From contig NZ_SNAQ03000021.1 of assembly GCF_004375085.3 (NCBI RefSeq), positions 39,889-103,888 on the forward strand: 64,000 nt of DNA, given 5' to 3'. The stretch is from Lewinella sp. W8 (GTDB lineage: Bacteria; Bacteroidota; Bacteroidia; Chitinophagales; Saprospiraceae). Numbering within the stretch: position 1 is the first letter of the stretch; every line of letters starts with the position of its first letter. The position numbers were made by a program, and so were the translations under genes. This document shows positions 43,928-52,414 of the stretch, one piece after another. The notes under the pieces were generated by a model that was given only the letters and a program-made list of their open reading frames with translations, ran no database searches and was not told where the DNA came from.

Positions 43928-46027
43928 CTACCCCTGGTTTTCCGGGCTGTCGGCTGCTTCCTCGGCTTCCAGCTTTTCCTGGACGAGTTCGCGTTTGATG
44001 AGGTGGTAGGTCTCTTCCTGGCTGCGAATGGAAAGGTCACTTCCTCCCCGGAAATAGGAATTTCCCTGCTGATCACTCAGCAGGCGCGCCTTGGTGTTGT
44101 CGCTGAGCTGGATATCCATGAAGGTAATGACCTTCTGCTTCAGGTCCGGATCGTAGATGGGGAAGGTCGTTTCAATCCGGTGACTGAGGTTTCTGGTCAT
44201 AAAGTCGGCGGAACTGAAGTAGACCAGGTCGTCTCCGGCGTGATGGAAATGGAATACCCGGGCGTGTTCCAGGTAACGATCGACGATGCTGATACCGTGG
44301 ATGTTTTCACTGACGCCTTTCTGGCCCGGGACCAGGCAGCAAATGCCGCGCACGATCAGATTGATTCTAACACCGGCCCGGGAAGCTTCGTATAACTTGT
44401 TGATCATTTCCGGATCCTGCAGACTGTTCATCTTCAGGGTCATCTGGGCGGTTCGACCGGCTTTGGCCTCGGCAATTTCAAAGTCGATGAGTCGGACCAG
44501 CCCCTCCCGCAGGTTGAACTGGCCCACCAAAAGGTGCTCGAAGGGAGCTTCGGGAACCTTCACGTTTTCCAGAAAGCTGAAAACGCGGGACACCTCGCTC
44601 GTTAACCGTTCATCTGCCGTGAAGACGCCGAAATCGGAATAGATTTTTGCGGTATCCTCGTGGAAATTACCCGTGCTGAGGTAATTGTAAATGGCTTCCT
44701 TCCCGTCTTCGATGCGGCGGACCAGGGCGAGCTTGGAGTGGACCTTGACGCCGGGGAAGCTGTAGTGTACGTGGACGCCCGCCTGTTCGAGGCGTTCGCC
44801 CCACTTGAGGTTCGCTTCTTCGTCAAAGCGTGCTTTGACCTCGATGAATACGCTTACCTGTTTGCCCGCTTCCACGGCCCGCATGAGGGCCTGCATGATC
44901 CGGGACTTTTTGGCCACCCGGTACTGTACGATCTTGATGTGGGTCACGGAGGGGTCGACGGAGGCTTCCTCAAAGAAGCGGACGACCGATTCGTAACTAT
45001 GGTAGGGGAAGTGGATCAGGTGATCGCGTTCCCGGATCGCCCCCCAGAAATCTTCCGTTTCTTCCAGGGCGGGGTAGACCAGGGGGGGCTGGGGAGGATT
45101 CTGTAGCTTGGTTCTCCCGAAATCCGGGAATTTGAAGAAATCAAAATTGTTGTGGTAGCGTCCTTCCGCCAGGATGTCCAGCCGCTCCAACTCGAAGGTT
45201 TCCTGCAGGTATTCCAGGAGGTTTTCGGGCATGGTCCGGTCGTAGACGAAGCGGCTGGCGGGCCCGATACTTCTGCGGTTGAGGCTGGCCTTAATTTTGG
45301 ACAGCAGGTCGCCACTGAATTCGTCGTCGATGTACAGTTCGGCGTCCCGGGTGAGTTTGATGCTGTAAGTATCTTCAATTTCGTAGCCCGGGAACATCCA
45401 GGAGACGGAGTGGCGGACCATGTCGTCCAACATGATCAGGTTGCGCGTGCCGTCCCGACTGGGAAGCTCAATGAACCGGGGAAGGTAATCACTGGGGATT
45501 TTGACGATGGCCGTGGCAGATTTCCCACTATCCTTTTCCTTCATGAGGATGGACAGGTAAATCTGGGCGTTATTCAAGAAAGGACGAACCATGTCCTTGA
45601 TGAGGAGTACGGGTTGCACGTAGGGCAACATATTCTCCCGAAAATAACTTTCCGCAAATTCAAGTTCTTCCTCATTCAGGTCGAGTCGACGCTTGAGAAA
45701 GATTCCGTGGCGGGCCAACTCGGGGATGATTTTCTTCTCGAAAATCCGGCTGAATTCTTCCTGCTGGCGGTTGACGATGCGTTGGATGGTCCGGACGGTC
45801 TGCTTGGGGCTGATGTCCAGTTCCTTTTTGGTCTTTTTGCCTACCCTGAGCAGGTTGCGGTGGTTGGCCATCCGGACCCGGAAAAATTCATCCAGGTTAG
45901 AGCTGTAGATGGCCAGGAATTTAATCCGTTCAAACAGGGGGAGGCTTTCGTCCTTGGCCTCCTGGAGCACGCGGTGGTTGAAGGACAGCCAGCTGATGTC
46001 ACGCGGAATAAGCGGGTATTCTTTCAT
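43928..46027 (-). CDS. ppk1: Polyphosphate kinase 1
   Basis: A 699-residue enzyme making polyphosphate from ATP. The start (PLIPRDISWLSFNHRVLQEA, then IYSSNLDEFFRVRM) is that of the PPK1 N-domain. KVHSKLALV carries one catalytic His region and ENIHGISIVDRYLEHARVFHF the second conserved block. Length and order of domains are normal. It is cytoplasmic or membrane-associated and used in phosphate storage and stress. A possible -7 box TACCTTGC lies on the minus strand at 46108-46115. Confidence 0.95.
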   Translation of the reverse strand: MKEYPLIPRDISWLSFNHRVLQEAKDESLPLFERIKFLAIYSSNLDEFFRVRMANHRNLLRVGKKTKKELDISPKQTVRTIQRIVNRQQEEFSRIFEKKIIPELARHGIFLKRRLDLNEEELEFAESYFRENMLPYVQPVLLIKDMVRPFLNNAQIYLSILMKEKDSGKSATAIVKIPSDYLPRFIELPSRDGTRNLIMLDDMVRHSVSWMFPGYEIEDTYSIKLTRDAELYIDDEFSGDLLSKIKASLNRRSIGPASRFVYDRTMPENLLEYLQETFELERLDILAEGRYHNNFDFFKFPDFGRTKLQNPPQPPLVYPALEETEDFWGAIRERDHLIHFPYHSYESVVRFFEEASVDPSVTHIKIVQYRVAKKSRIMQALMRAVEAGKQVSVFIEVKARFDEEANLKWGERLEQAGVHVHYSFPGVKVHSKLALVRRIEDGKEAIYNYLSTGNFHEDTAKIYSDFGVFTADERLTSEVSRVFSFLENVKVPEAPFEHLLVGQFNLREGLVRLIDFEIAEAKAGRTAQMTLKMNSLQDPEMINKLYEASRAGVRINLIVRGICCLVPGQKGVSENIHGISIVDRYLEHARVFHFHHAGDDLVYFSSADFMTRNLSHRIETTFPIYDPDLKQKVITFMDIQLSDNTKARLLSDQQGNSYFRGGSDLSIRSQEETYHLIKRELVQEKLEAEEAADSPENQG

Positions 46028-46180
46028 TTCGCACTGCTTTTGGTGGTCAGTTTAAGGACGACGGATACGAACAGCGGTTAGCATCCGAATTTTTGCCAGA
46101 GGCAGGTGCAAGGTAGGAAGCCAGGGGGGCAATGCTAAATACAGCATAACTTTTTTACGACCAACTAACGCTGGCTGATC

Positions 46181-47506
46181 CTAGGAGGTGACGGATGACT
46201 CATCCGGATTACCCCGGTGGGCACTGGCACGTAGAATGAGGTAGCCCAGGAATCCGGCGAGGAGAGATCCGATGAGGATGCCAATTTTAGCCGAGTCGAG
46301 CATGGTGGGATTATCGCGGAAGGCGAGGTTGGCGATGAAGATGGCCATGGTGAACCCAACGCCCGCCAGCAGAGAAACCCCCCAAATCTGACGTTGAGAA
46401 ACGCCTTCCGGGAGCGTGGACACGCCGGTGGCCAGCGCGACCTTTGACATGCCGAAAATACCCAGGGACTTACCAATGACGAGCGCAGCGGCGATGGTCA
46501 GGACCAGGTTGAGGTTGAGGCTGCTTCCGGCGGAGAGGGTGACGCCAGCGTTGGCCAGGGCAAAAATGGGCATGATGAGGTAGGCTACCCAATCGTGTAA
46601 CTTGTGTTCCAGATACTGTAGGGGAGACTGCACCTCGTTGGTCCATTCGTCCAATTCATCGATGTAGCCGATTTGCTGGTCCGTGAGGACTGAGGAATCC
46701 GGGTCATTGGTTAGCCGTAGTCGATTAGTGATGTCATCCAGGGAAGCGGCGAAGTCCGAGAAACGCATTTTTTGCCGGATGGGAACGGCAAAAGCCAGCA
46801 GTACCCCGGCGATGGTGGGGTGGATGCCGGCCTTGAGGAAAAGCGTCCAGACGGCAATGCCCACCAGGAGCAGCAGGTGTTTGGAGAACAGGTCCCGATA
46901 ACTCAATACGTACAGCACGGCCAGTAAACCCATCGCGATGAGGATGAGGGTCCACTTGATCCCCGTACTGTAGAAGATGGCGATGATCATCACGGCACCC
47001 AGGTCATCCACAATGGCCAGGGCCGTCAGGAAGATTTTGGCGTTAAGGGGAACGCGGTCTCCCAGTAATTTAATGATGGCCAGGGAAAAAGCGATGTCGG
47101 TAGCCATCGGAATGGCCCAGCCCTTCAGGGTTTCGGGATTGCCGTTCAGGAACACGAAGATCAGTCCGGGGAGGGCGATGCCGCCGATGGCGGCCAGCAC
47201 GGGGAACACGGCCTTCTTGGCGGAATTGAGTTCTCCCACCATGAGTTCCCGTTTGATTTCCAGCCCGATGAGGAAAAAGAAAATGGCCATCAGGCCATCG
47301 TTCACCCACAGGATGAGTGGTTTGATGAGCTCAAATTTGGTGACCTGTACGCCCAGCTCATAGCCCCACAGCGATTCGTACAGGTAGCCCCAGGGGGAGT
47401 TGGCCCAGACGATGGCCAGTATGGTGGCCCCAAACAGGAGGAGACCACTAAAGCTTTCAACCTGGATGAATTTCTGAATGCCGTGGGTGAGTAACTTTTT
47501 TACCAT
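46181..47506 (-). CDS. nhaA: Na+/H+ antiporter NhaA
   Basis: A 441-residue integral membrane antiporter, slightly longer than the usual 390 residues. The ion-binding Asp pair is visible in ALAIVDDLGAVMIIA, and GLEIKRELMVGEL and FALANAGV are family blocks. It expels Na+ in exchange for protons, suiting a marine or saline life. An extra hydrophilic stretch of about 45 residues (TNDPDSSVLTDQQIGYIDEL region) sits in the middle. Confidence 0.95.
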   Translation of the reverse strand: MVKKLLTHGIQKFIQVESFSGLLLFGATILAIVWANSPWGYLYESLWGYELGVQVTKFELIKPLILWVNDGLMAIFFFLIGLEIKRELMVGELNSAKKAVFPVLAAIGGIALPGLIFVFLNGNPETLKGWAIPMATDIAFSLAIIKLLGDRVPLNAKIFLTALAIVDDLGAVMIIAIFYSTGIKWTLILIAMGLLAVLYVLSYRDLFSKHLLLLVGIAVWTLFLKAGIHPTIAGVLLAFAVPIRQKMRFSDFAASLDDITNRLRLTNDPDSSVLTDQQIGYIDELDEWTNEVQSPLQYLEHKLHDWVAYLIMPIFALANAGVTLSAGSSLNLNLVLTIAAALVIGKSLGIFGMSKVALATGVSTLPEGVSQRQIWGVSLLAGVGFTMAIFIANLAFRDNPTMLDSAKIGILIGSLLAGFLGYLILRASAHRGNPDESSVTS

Positions 47507-47612
47507 AGGTGTGCAGGGCTGGAATACGATCGAGTAATGATGGTATTACCTCTTTTGTTTGGTGTCGTTGTGTTTATGTACCAAAAACGGAGGCATTTTT
47601 TGGGGAATCCCC

Positions 47613-47972
47613 TCAGTTTTGGGCAGCGGTTTTCCGTTCCTTGCGAAGAACGACGACGAGGGCCACGATCGAGAACAGGGCCACCAGGTACCAAACATAA
47701 TGCAGGTAGTCCGTTCCGCCGCTTCGGTAGTCCTGGGCCACGGCCAGGGCCACGACGAAGTTCATGATAAAGGTGAGGTAGTTGAGTCGGCGAACGGCGC
47801 CGGGTTTTCGACTGAAGGCCAGCACGAGGAGGTTGACGACTCCGGCGATAAGCTGAACGGCGAAGAGGAGCGGCTTGTCGTCCTGCAGGGCGCTAAAGCT
47901 GGCGAGTAGGAACAGTGCACCGTTCAGGCCAAAGGCAAGGCGGGCAAAGCGCTTTTTACGGTCGTTCGACAT
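47613..47972 (-). CDS. Small four-helix membrane protein, unknown
   Basis: A 119-residue protein with four hydrophobic segments (LAFGLNGALFLLASF, LLFAVQLIAGVVNLLVLAF, LTFIMNFVVALAVA, YLVALFSIVALVVVL) and basic ends. I know no family. The ATG at 47972 (MSNDRKKR) puts a positive N-terminus before helix 1; a longer frame exists to 48050 but adds residues unlike a membrane protein start. Confidence 0.65.
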   Translation of the reverse strand: MSNDRKKRFARLAFGLNGALFLLASFSALQDDKPLLFAVQLIAGVVNLLVLAFSRKPGAVRRLNYLTFIMNFVVALAVAQDYRSGGTDYLHYVWYLVALFSIVALVVVLRKERKTAAQN

Positions 47973-48058
47973 AGGGTAACGATGGAAATGATGTAGGAAG
48001 GACCAAACTTTTTCGTAGTGCGACAGGAATACGCTTGCTGAAAATAACATTCGTCACC

Positions 48059-48151
48059 ATGATTGAAAAAATTGGTGCTGGTAAATATTTATGGAGACGA
48101 AAACACGCGACCGAACTAATGAACAAGGAGAATAATGCCATTACCAATTAA
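48059..48151 (+). CDS. Possible 30-residue peptide
   Basis: An ATG-to-TAA frame for MIEKIGAGKYLWRRKHATEL plus ten more residues, in an AT-rich stretch just before the small exported protein. It is amphipathic and basic. There is no independent evidence that it is translated. Confidence 0.2.
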   Translation: MIEKIGAGKYLWRRKHATELMNKENNAITN

Positions 48152-48202
48152 ATGGGGGAATAATGTATATTTATGTTTATTAATTTATTAATTAGTATAT
48201 CC

Positions 48203-48421
48203 ATGAAGGCAACCCTACTTACCCTTGCGTTTCTATTCTGTGGAGTGTTCACCAGCTCCACCATCAATACTGCCGGAGCTACGCTTCAGGCACAAATGGG
48301 TTCTTCCTGCATAACGGTCTCCACCGTGGTTAACGGCACCAACACCACGATTACCGTATGCGCAGACACATTTAAAGAAGCTCATAAGCAGATGAAGGAA
48401 ATTCTTGAGGCCATAGAATAA
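48203..48421 (+). CDS. Small exported protein, unknown
   Basis: A 72-residue protein with a signal peptide (MKATLLTLAFLFCGVF, cleavage perhaps after LQAQ). The mature part is about 40 residues: two Cys flank a Thr/Val-rich beta-hairpin (CITVSTVVNGTNTTITVC), then an amphipathic helix (FKEAHKQMKEILEAIE). The upstream DNA is strikingly AT-rich compared with the rest. An ATG at 48173 in the same frame would add ten hydrophobic residues. No family recognised. Confidence 0.6.
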   Translation: MKATLLTLAFLFCGVFTSSTINTAGATLQAQMGSSCITVSTVVNGTNTTITVCADTFKEAHKQMKEILEAIE

Positions 48422-48556
48422 AGGTGAATTTCAGGGGCCAGCGGACAGAACTCCTCTGTCTTCAAGACAGCGAAACAAGGCGGTACCACCAACTTGTTTG
48501 GCACCTGTGCTCCGCACAAAAAATAATTCATCCAACAACGAATAGGCCTCTCCTCG

Positions 48557-49744
48557 TCAGGCTGATCTCAATAACTTCCTCAAGGCCGCCAGTCCCAGTA
48601 CCGGTCCGAGGGCGAGTAGGGGGAGAAGATAATGGTAGGGAGAGGAGACGCTCAGGTAATTCAGGAGCTGGATACTGAAAATGGTGATGCCAAAGCCGAT
48701 GCAGTTCACCACCGTCAGGGCCGTTCCCCGAATTTCCGTGGGTGCATGCCGCGCCACGAGGGTGGAGAATAGGGGGGAGTCCGCCACGACCACCATACCC
48801 CAGAACAGGAGGAAAAGCAGGAGAAGCATCGGCGGTGCCAACCAGAGAAAGAGGGGAGAGAGGAGGCAGCAGAGCATGGAGGCGGATAAGGCCAGGCCCG
48901 CTACCCGGGCGGGGCCAGCCCGTAGCGACCAGTATCCGCCGATCACGCAGGCCGGTCCTCCCACCGCAATGATGGCAAAGCTCCAGAGCGAGATGTTAAC
49001 CTCCAGGCCCCGCTGACCAAAATATTCGAGGAGCACGAGGGGAATGAAGGCCCAGAAGGTGTAAAGCTCCCACATGTGACCGAAGTAACCGAAGGCGGCG
49101 CCCCGAAACTTGCGGTCGCGGAATACCGTGACTACGTTGGTCAGATCAATTTTTTGCGCCGCTTTTCGGAAGGGGCCGTCGGGCACCAGTAATTGCAGCA
49201 GCAGGCCCCCAAGGATGGCCAGTCCGGAAGTGACCAGCAGTACACTCTTCCAGGGGAGCGATTCTCCGGCTCCCCGCAGTAAATGCGGGAAGGCGGTGCC
49301 CAATACGAGAGCACCGACGAGGTATCCCAGAGATTTTCCCAGTCCCCGGTCATAATAGTCCGCCGCGATCTTCATACCCACGGGATAGATACCCGCCAGG
49401 AAAAAGCCCGTGCCGAACCGCAGCAGGAGCAGGCTGAACAGGCTATGGTTATCCCACACGGTCAGGCCATTAAAGCCGGCGGCCAGGACGGCGCTGACAA
49501 AAAACACCCGGGAGGGAGAGAAGCGGTCCGCAATCGACAGGAGGGCGTAGAACAAGGTACCCAGAATAAAGCCGAACTGTACGGCTGCCGTCAGGTGGCC
49601 GGTACTGGCCGCGGGGAGCTGGAAGGTCGTCACGAGCGCCTCCATGACGCCGTTGCCCGCAAACCACAGCGAGGTACAGCAGAACTGGGAGAAGATGATG
49701 ATGGGGAGGATCCGACGGGCGGTGGAGGGGCTGCGCATGGCCAA
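48557..49744 (-). CDS. MFS transporter
   Basis: A 395-residue major facilitator protein with about 12 hydrophobic segments (for example GTLFYALLSIADRFSPSR as the loop 2-3 region, LLLLRFGTGFFLAGIYPVGM). The substrate cannot be told from sequence. It runs minus-strand after DUF72 (27-base gap), so the two may share an operon. Confidence 0.88.
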   Translation of the reverse strand: MAMRSPSTARRILPIIIFSQFCCTSLWFAGNGVMEALVTTFQLPAASTGHLTAAVQFGFILGTLFYALLSIADRFSPSRVFFVSAVLAAGFNGLTVWDNHSLFSLLLLRFGTGFFLAGIYPVGMKIAADYYDRGLGKSLGYLVGALVLGTAFPHLLRGAGESLPWKSVLLVTSGLAILGGLLLQLLVPDGPFRKAAQKIDLTNVVTVFRDRKFRGAAFGYFGHMWELYTFWAFIPLVLLEYFGQRGLEVNISLWSFAIIAVGGPACVIGGYWSLRAGPARVAGLALSASMLCCLLSPLFLWLAPPMLLLLFLLFWGMVVVADSPLFSTLVARHAPTEIRGTALTVVNCIGFGITIFSIQLLNYLSVSSPYHYLLPLLALGPVLGLAALRKLLRSA

Positions 49745-49771
49745 AAGGTAGGGCGCTTCCGGAAAATTGCC

Positions 49772-50680
49772 CTAGAACAAACTCATCTGTGGCGGGCCGG
49801 CGTCAGGTTGTGGTCCGCGCGTCTCCGACTGGCCCTGGGCGTGCAGGTGGTCTACAAACCAGGCGGCGGCCTCCGGCGCGAGGATATTATCGGGCTGATG
49901 GGGGAAGAAGTAATTTTCGGGCAGATTCCACTCGCTGAGTTTATGGGCCCAGTCTTCCAGGCGCCGGTAGTCGGAGTTAATCAAACCATTGCCGACGAAG
50001 CGGACCATGCTACGGGGAGCGGTAACGTAGCCATGAAGGACATCCCGGCGACCCGCCACGTCGGTAATGACCGCCGCCACGCCGTTGGCCGCCAGGAGAT
50101 CCATGAGGCGTTCGGTAGTGAAGGGATCCTGAAACCAGGAGGGGTGACGGACCTCCACCGCCAGGGGAAGTAGTCCTGGCCACCGATCAAGAAAGGCTTC
50201 CAGTACTTCCAGGCGAGCCGCGTCGAAGTAGGGGGGCAGTTGGACGAAGGCACAGCCAAGCTTTTCCCCAAACCGATCCAGCGAGCGGACGAAGCGGGGC
50301 AGTGCGTCCTGGTGTTGCCCCAGGTCATTGCGGTGACTGATGGACTGCGGGACCTTCGGACAGAAGCGAAAGTCGTCAGGAACGGCCGCACACCATCGGT
50401 CCACGAGGTCCAGGTCCGGAATGCGGTAGTGGGTCGTATTTAGTTCAATGGTATTGAACTGCTTGCCGTAATGCCGAAGATAATCGGAGGCTTTGGTTTT
50501 TTCCGGGTACCACTTACCCACCCATTCCTTCATACTCCAGCCGGTGGCGCCCACGTAGATGCGGGGCAATCCCTCCGAGGGGTCAATCTCATAGCGTTCC
50601 AGCCGCCGGGCGTTGGCCAGGGGCTCAACGGGCAGATGAAATTCAACCCGGGAAGGATCGGCTACTTTTCCAAATTTCAT
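49772..50680 (-). CDS. DUF72 (YecE-like) protein
   Basis: A 302-residue DUF72 protein, a TIM-barrel-like family of unknown role. Family blocks are IYVGATGWSMKEWVGKWYP, FNTIELNTTHYRIP, FRFCPKVPQSISH, FVQLPPYF and VEVRHPSWF. It has a 45-residue N-terminal extension before the barrel. It probably precedes the MFS gene in one transcript. Confidence 0.9.
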   Translation of the reverse strand: MKFGKVADPSRVEFHLPVEPLANARRLERYEIDPSEGLPRIYVGATGWSMKEWVGKWYPEKTKASDYLRHYGKQFNTIELNTTHYRIPDLDLVDRWCAAVPDDFRFCPKVPQSISHRNDLGQHQDALPRFVRSLDRFGEKLGCAFVQLPPYFDAARLEVLEAFLDRWPGLLPLAVEVRHPSWFQDPFTTERLMDLLAANGVAAVITDVAGRRDVLHGYVTAPRSMVRFVGNGLINSDYRRLEDWAHKLSEWNLPENYFFPHQPDNILAPEAAAWFVDHLHAQGQSETRGPQPDAGPPQMSLF

Positions 50681-51229
50681 GTAATGAATGGATGTGGAGG
50701 GTGCAGGAAGGCCTTATCCCCAAGACAGTCAGAAATCGCAAATGTTTGGCGGGAAGGGGAAAATCAAGCTGGCGACCGCAGGCCAGCCTTACGATACCGG
50801 CTTAGTATTCGCGACGCAGGATTGGAGCGGCACGACCAGAAGCTTGTTCATTTTTTTTCTGTCTGGTATGGAGGTCGGGACTCAAAGGCCAAACAAGCTC
50901 AAAAACCGGAGACGACAGGCGACTCGATGGTGAGCCGCCCGCAGTGCAACGGTTTACTTGACTGTGGTAAGTAGATCCCACTGGTACTGAAAAAGCCGCC
51001 GCGCCTGACGTGCTTCTTCCCGTGGGCCGGGATGTTCCGGAAGCTCCCTAGTAAAAGTTTAGAGAGTAGCGCAGGGGCAAAGATATATGGGCGCACTACT
51101 AAGCAGCGAACCACCAAAAGATTTTTTGGTACCGTTCCGTAACCCGGGCACAGTTAAGTAATAAATAAATATGTAAAATGTAAATGTATTTCGGTGCCGC
51201 GACACACGGCCACCATCAGTTAGGGAAGG
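50681..51229. other. Intergenic region with a minus-strand promoter box
   Basis: About 550 bases without a convincing gene. A TATCTTTG box on the minus strand (51078-51085) would start RNA near 51072, nearly 400 bases before the DUF72 gene. The stretch between could be a long leader or a non-coding RNA. A CCACCAAAAGATTTTTTGGT dyad lies at 51111-51130. I looked for tmRNA, RNase P RNA and 4.5S RNA signatures here and found none. Confidence 0.45.
51078..51085 (-). promoter_or_regulatory. -7 box on the minus strand
   Basis: TATCTTTG, a perfect TAnnTTTG, with no gene start for nearly 400 bases downstream and no clear TTTG at -33. Confidence 0.45.
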
Positions 51230-51676
51230 TCAATTGGCCCGGATCAGCACTACCCCCGCAATGATGAGTGCCACCCCCAGACTCCGGGCCCAGTTAATCG
51301 GGGCTTCCGGAACGCCCAGCCACCCATAGTGGTCCATGATGAGGCTGAAGACCATTTGGCCGGCAATGGTGAGGCCGAAGGCCAGGGTGACCCCAAGACG
51401 GGGCGTGAGCAGGATGATGGAAAAGACGTAAAAGGCCCCCAGGAGGCCTCCCGTCCAGTAATACCAGGGCATTTGGAGGCCCTGCTTAACGGTCCCCAGC
51501 GGCACTTTGGCCACCAGGCAATAGAGAAACAGTCCTACCATGCCTACGACGAAGGACAGTAGGGTAGCGTAGATCGGACTCTTGACCGCCTTGCCCAATT
51601 CGGTGTTGAATCCGGCCTGAATGGGTAAAACTACGCCGGCCACGACCGCCAGTAAAATGAAGAGGGATTGCTGCAT
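51230..51676 (-). CDS. DMT family transporter (YdcZ/DUF606-like)
   Basis: A 148-residue membrane protein with five hydrophobic segments (FILLAVVAGVVLPIQAGFN at the start, RLGVTLAFGLTIAGQMVFSLIMDHYG-like block split by a loop, and GVALIIAGVVLIRAN at the end). This is the size and layout of DUF606/YdcZ half-size transporters of the drug/metabolite superfamily. Substrate unknown. It is divergent from the gene at 51896. Confidence 0.85.
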   Translation of the reverse strand: MQQSLFILLAVVAGVVLPIQAGFNTELGKAVKSPIYATLLSFVVGMVGLFLYCLVAKVPLGTVKQGLQMPWYYWTGGLLGAFYVFSIILLTPRLGVTLAFGLTIAGQMVFSLIMDHYGWLGVPEAPINWARSLGVALIIAGVVLIRAN

Positions 51677-51748
51677 GGGATAAAGGTCGGGAATCTTGGG
51701 GCTATCACTTTAAATCGCAAGGAACAACCTTGTGGTTTGCTTGCGGTA

Positions 51749-51806
51749 CCGATAATATACCGCTACCCGATAAAATTACCTTCCGTCCCGATAAAAACAC
51801 TTTATC
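51749..51806. promoter_or_regulatory. CCGATAA sites and GATAAA dyad
   Basis: CCGATAA occurs three times in the divergent spacer (51749-51755, 51767-51773, 51788-51794). The third overlaps the dyad GATAAA-AACAC-TTTATC (51790-51806). It could be a regulator-binding cluster for the two flanking genes. Confidence 0.4.
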
Positions 51807-51868
51807 ATCGGTGGGTGTCTTATTCATAAGTTTAGGGTACAACTGTACCTAAAGCGCCGAATCATGAT

Positions 51869-51876
51869 TACTTTTG
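51869..51876 (+). promoter_or_regulatory. -7 box of the gene at 51896
   Basis: TACTTTTG, a perfect TAnnTTTG, 19 bases before the ATG at 51896. This supports that start. Confidence 0.65.
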
Positions 51877-51895
51877 CGGCCAAATCGATTACCAT

Positions 51896-52390
51896 ATGCT
51901 GAAAGAATTTAAGGACCTAACGCCCGAAGAAACTGCCCTGATGATGGATGCCATTCCCCTGGTGACCATTCTGGTGGCGGGCGCCGATGGTGAAATGGAC
52001 GAGGTAGAACTTTCCGAAGCCGAACGGCTTGTCGACATCCGTAGCTTTGATACCAGCGGTCAGCTGCACGATTACTACGAACTACTGGAAGAGCCCCTGG
52101 CCGGGCGTATCGTAGCCCTTTCTCAGGAACTGCCGAATGAGGTGGCCGAGCGCCAGCGGGTCATTTCCGAACGTTTGTCCGGACTCAACGTCATCCTGCC
52201 TAAGTTGCGCCAACCGCTGAATTACCTCTACTACAGCAGCTTCCGCAGCTTCGCCAACCACATCGCCAAGAGTAGCGGAGGGTTCATGCGTTTCATGACG
52301 GTTAGTCCCGAAGAAGCGGAGGTGGTTAACCTGCCGATGGTTCACCCCGTGGAGAAGCCCGACGAACGGGATTTCCCCAACCTGCTTTAA
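51896..52390 (+). CDS. Unknown acidic cytoplasmic protein
   Basis: A 164-residue, acidic, mostly helical protein without signal peptide. An early segment (GADGEMDEVELSEAERLV) recalls the acidic turn of TerB-like proteins, but the match is weak and I do not assign it. The gene is 24 bases before the dehydrogenase and probably co-transcribed with it. Confidence 0.8.
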   Translation: MLKEFKDLTPEETALMMDAIPLVTILVAGADGEMDEVELSEAERLVDIRSFDTSGQLHDYYELLEEPLAGRIVALSQELPNEVAERQRVISERLSGLNVILPKLRQPLNYLYYSSFRSFANHIAKSSGGFMRFMTVSPEEAEVVNLPMVHPVEKPDERDFPNLL

Positions 52391-52414
52391 TCACCTACGC
52401 CAAGCCAGTCGACC

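Noticed and set aside
46132..46156. Terminator between ppk and nhaA (ATGCT/AGCAT plus T6)
   Set aside because: The stem is only 5 bp of mixed AT/GC, and the T-run is on the plus strand where no gene precedes it.
51000..51060. 4.5S (SRP) RNA-like words in the gap before DUF72
   Set aside because: Words similar to GGAAG-AGCA and GTCAGG occur, but in the wrong order for the conserved hairpin on either strand.
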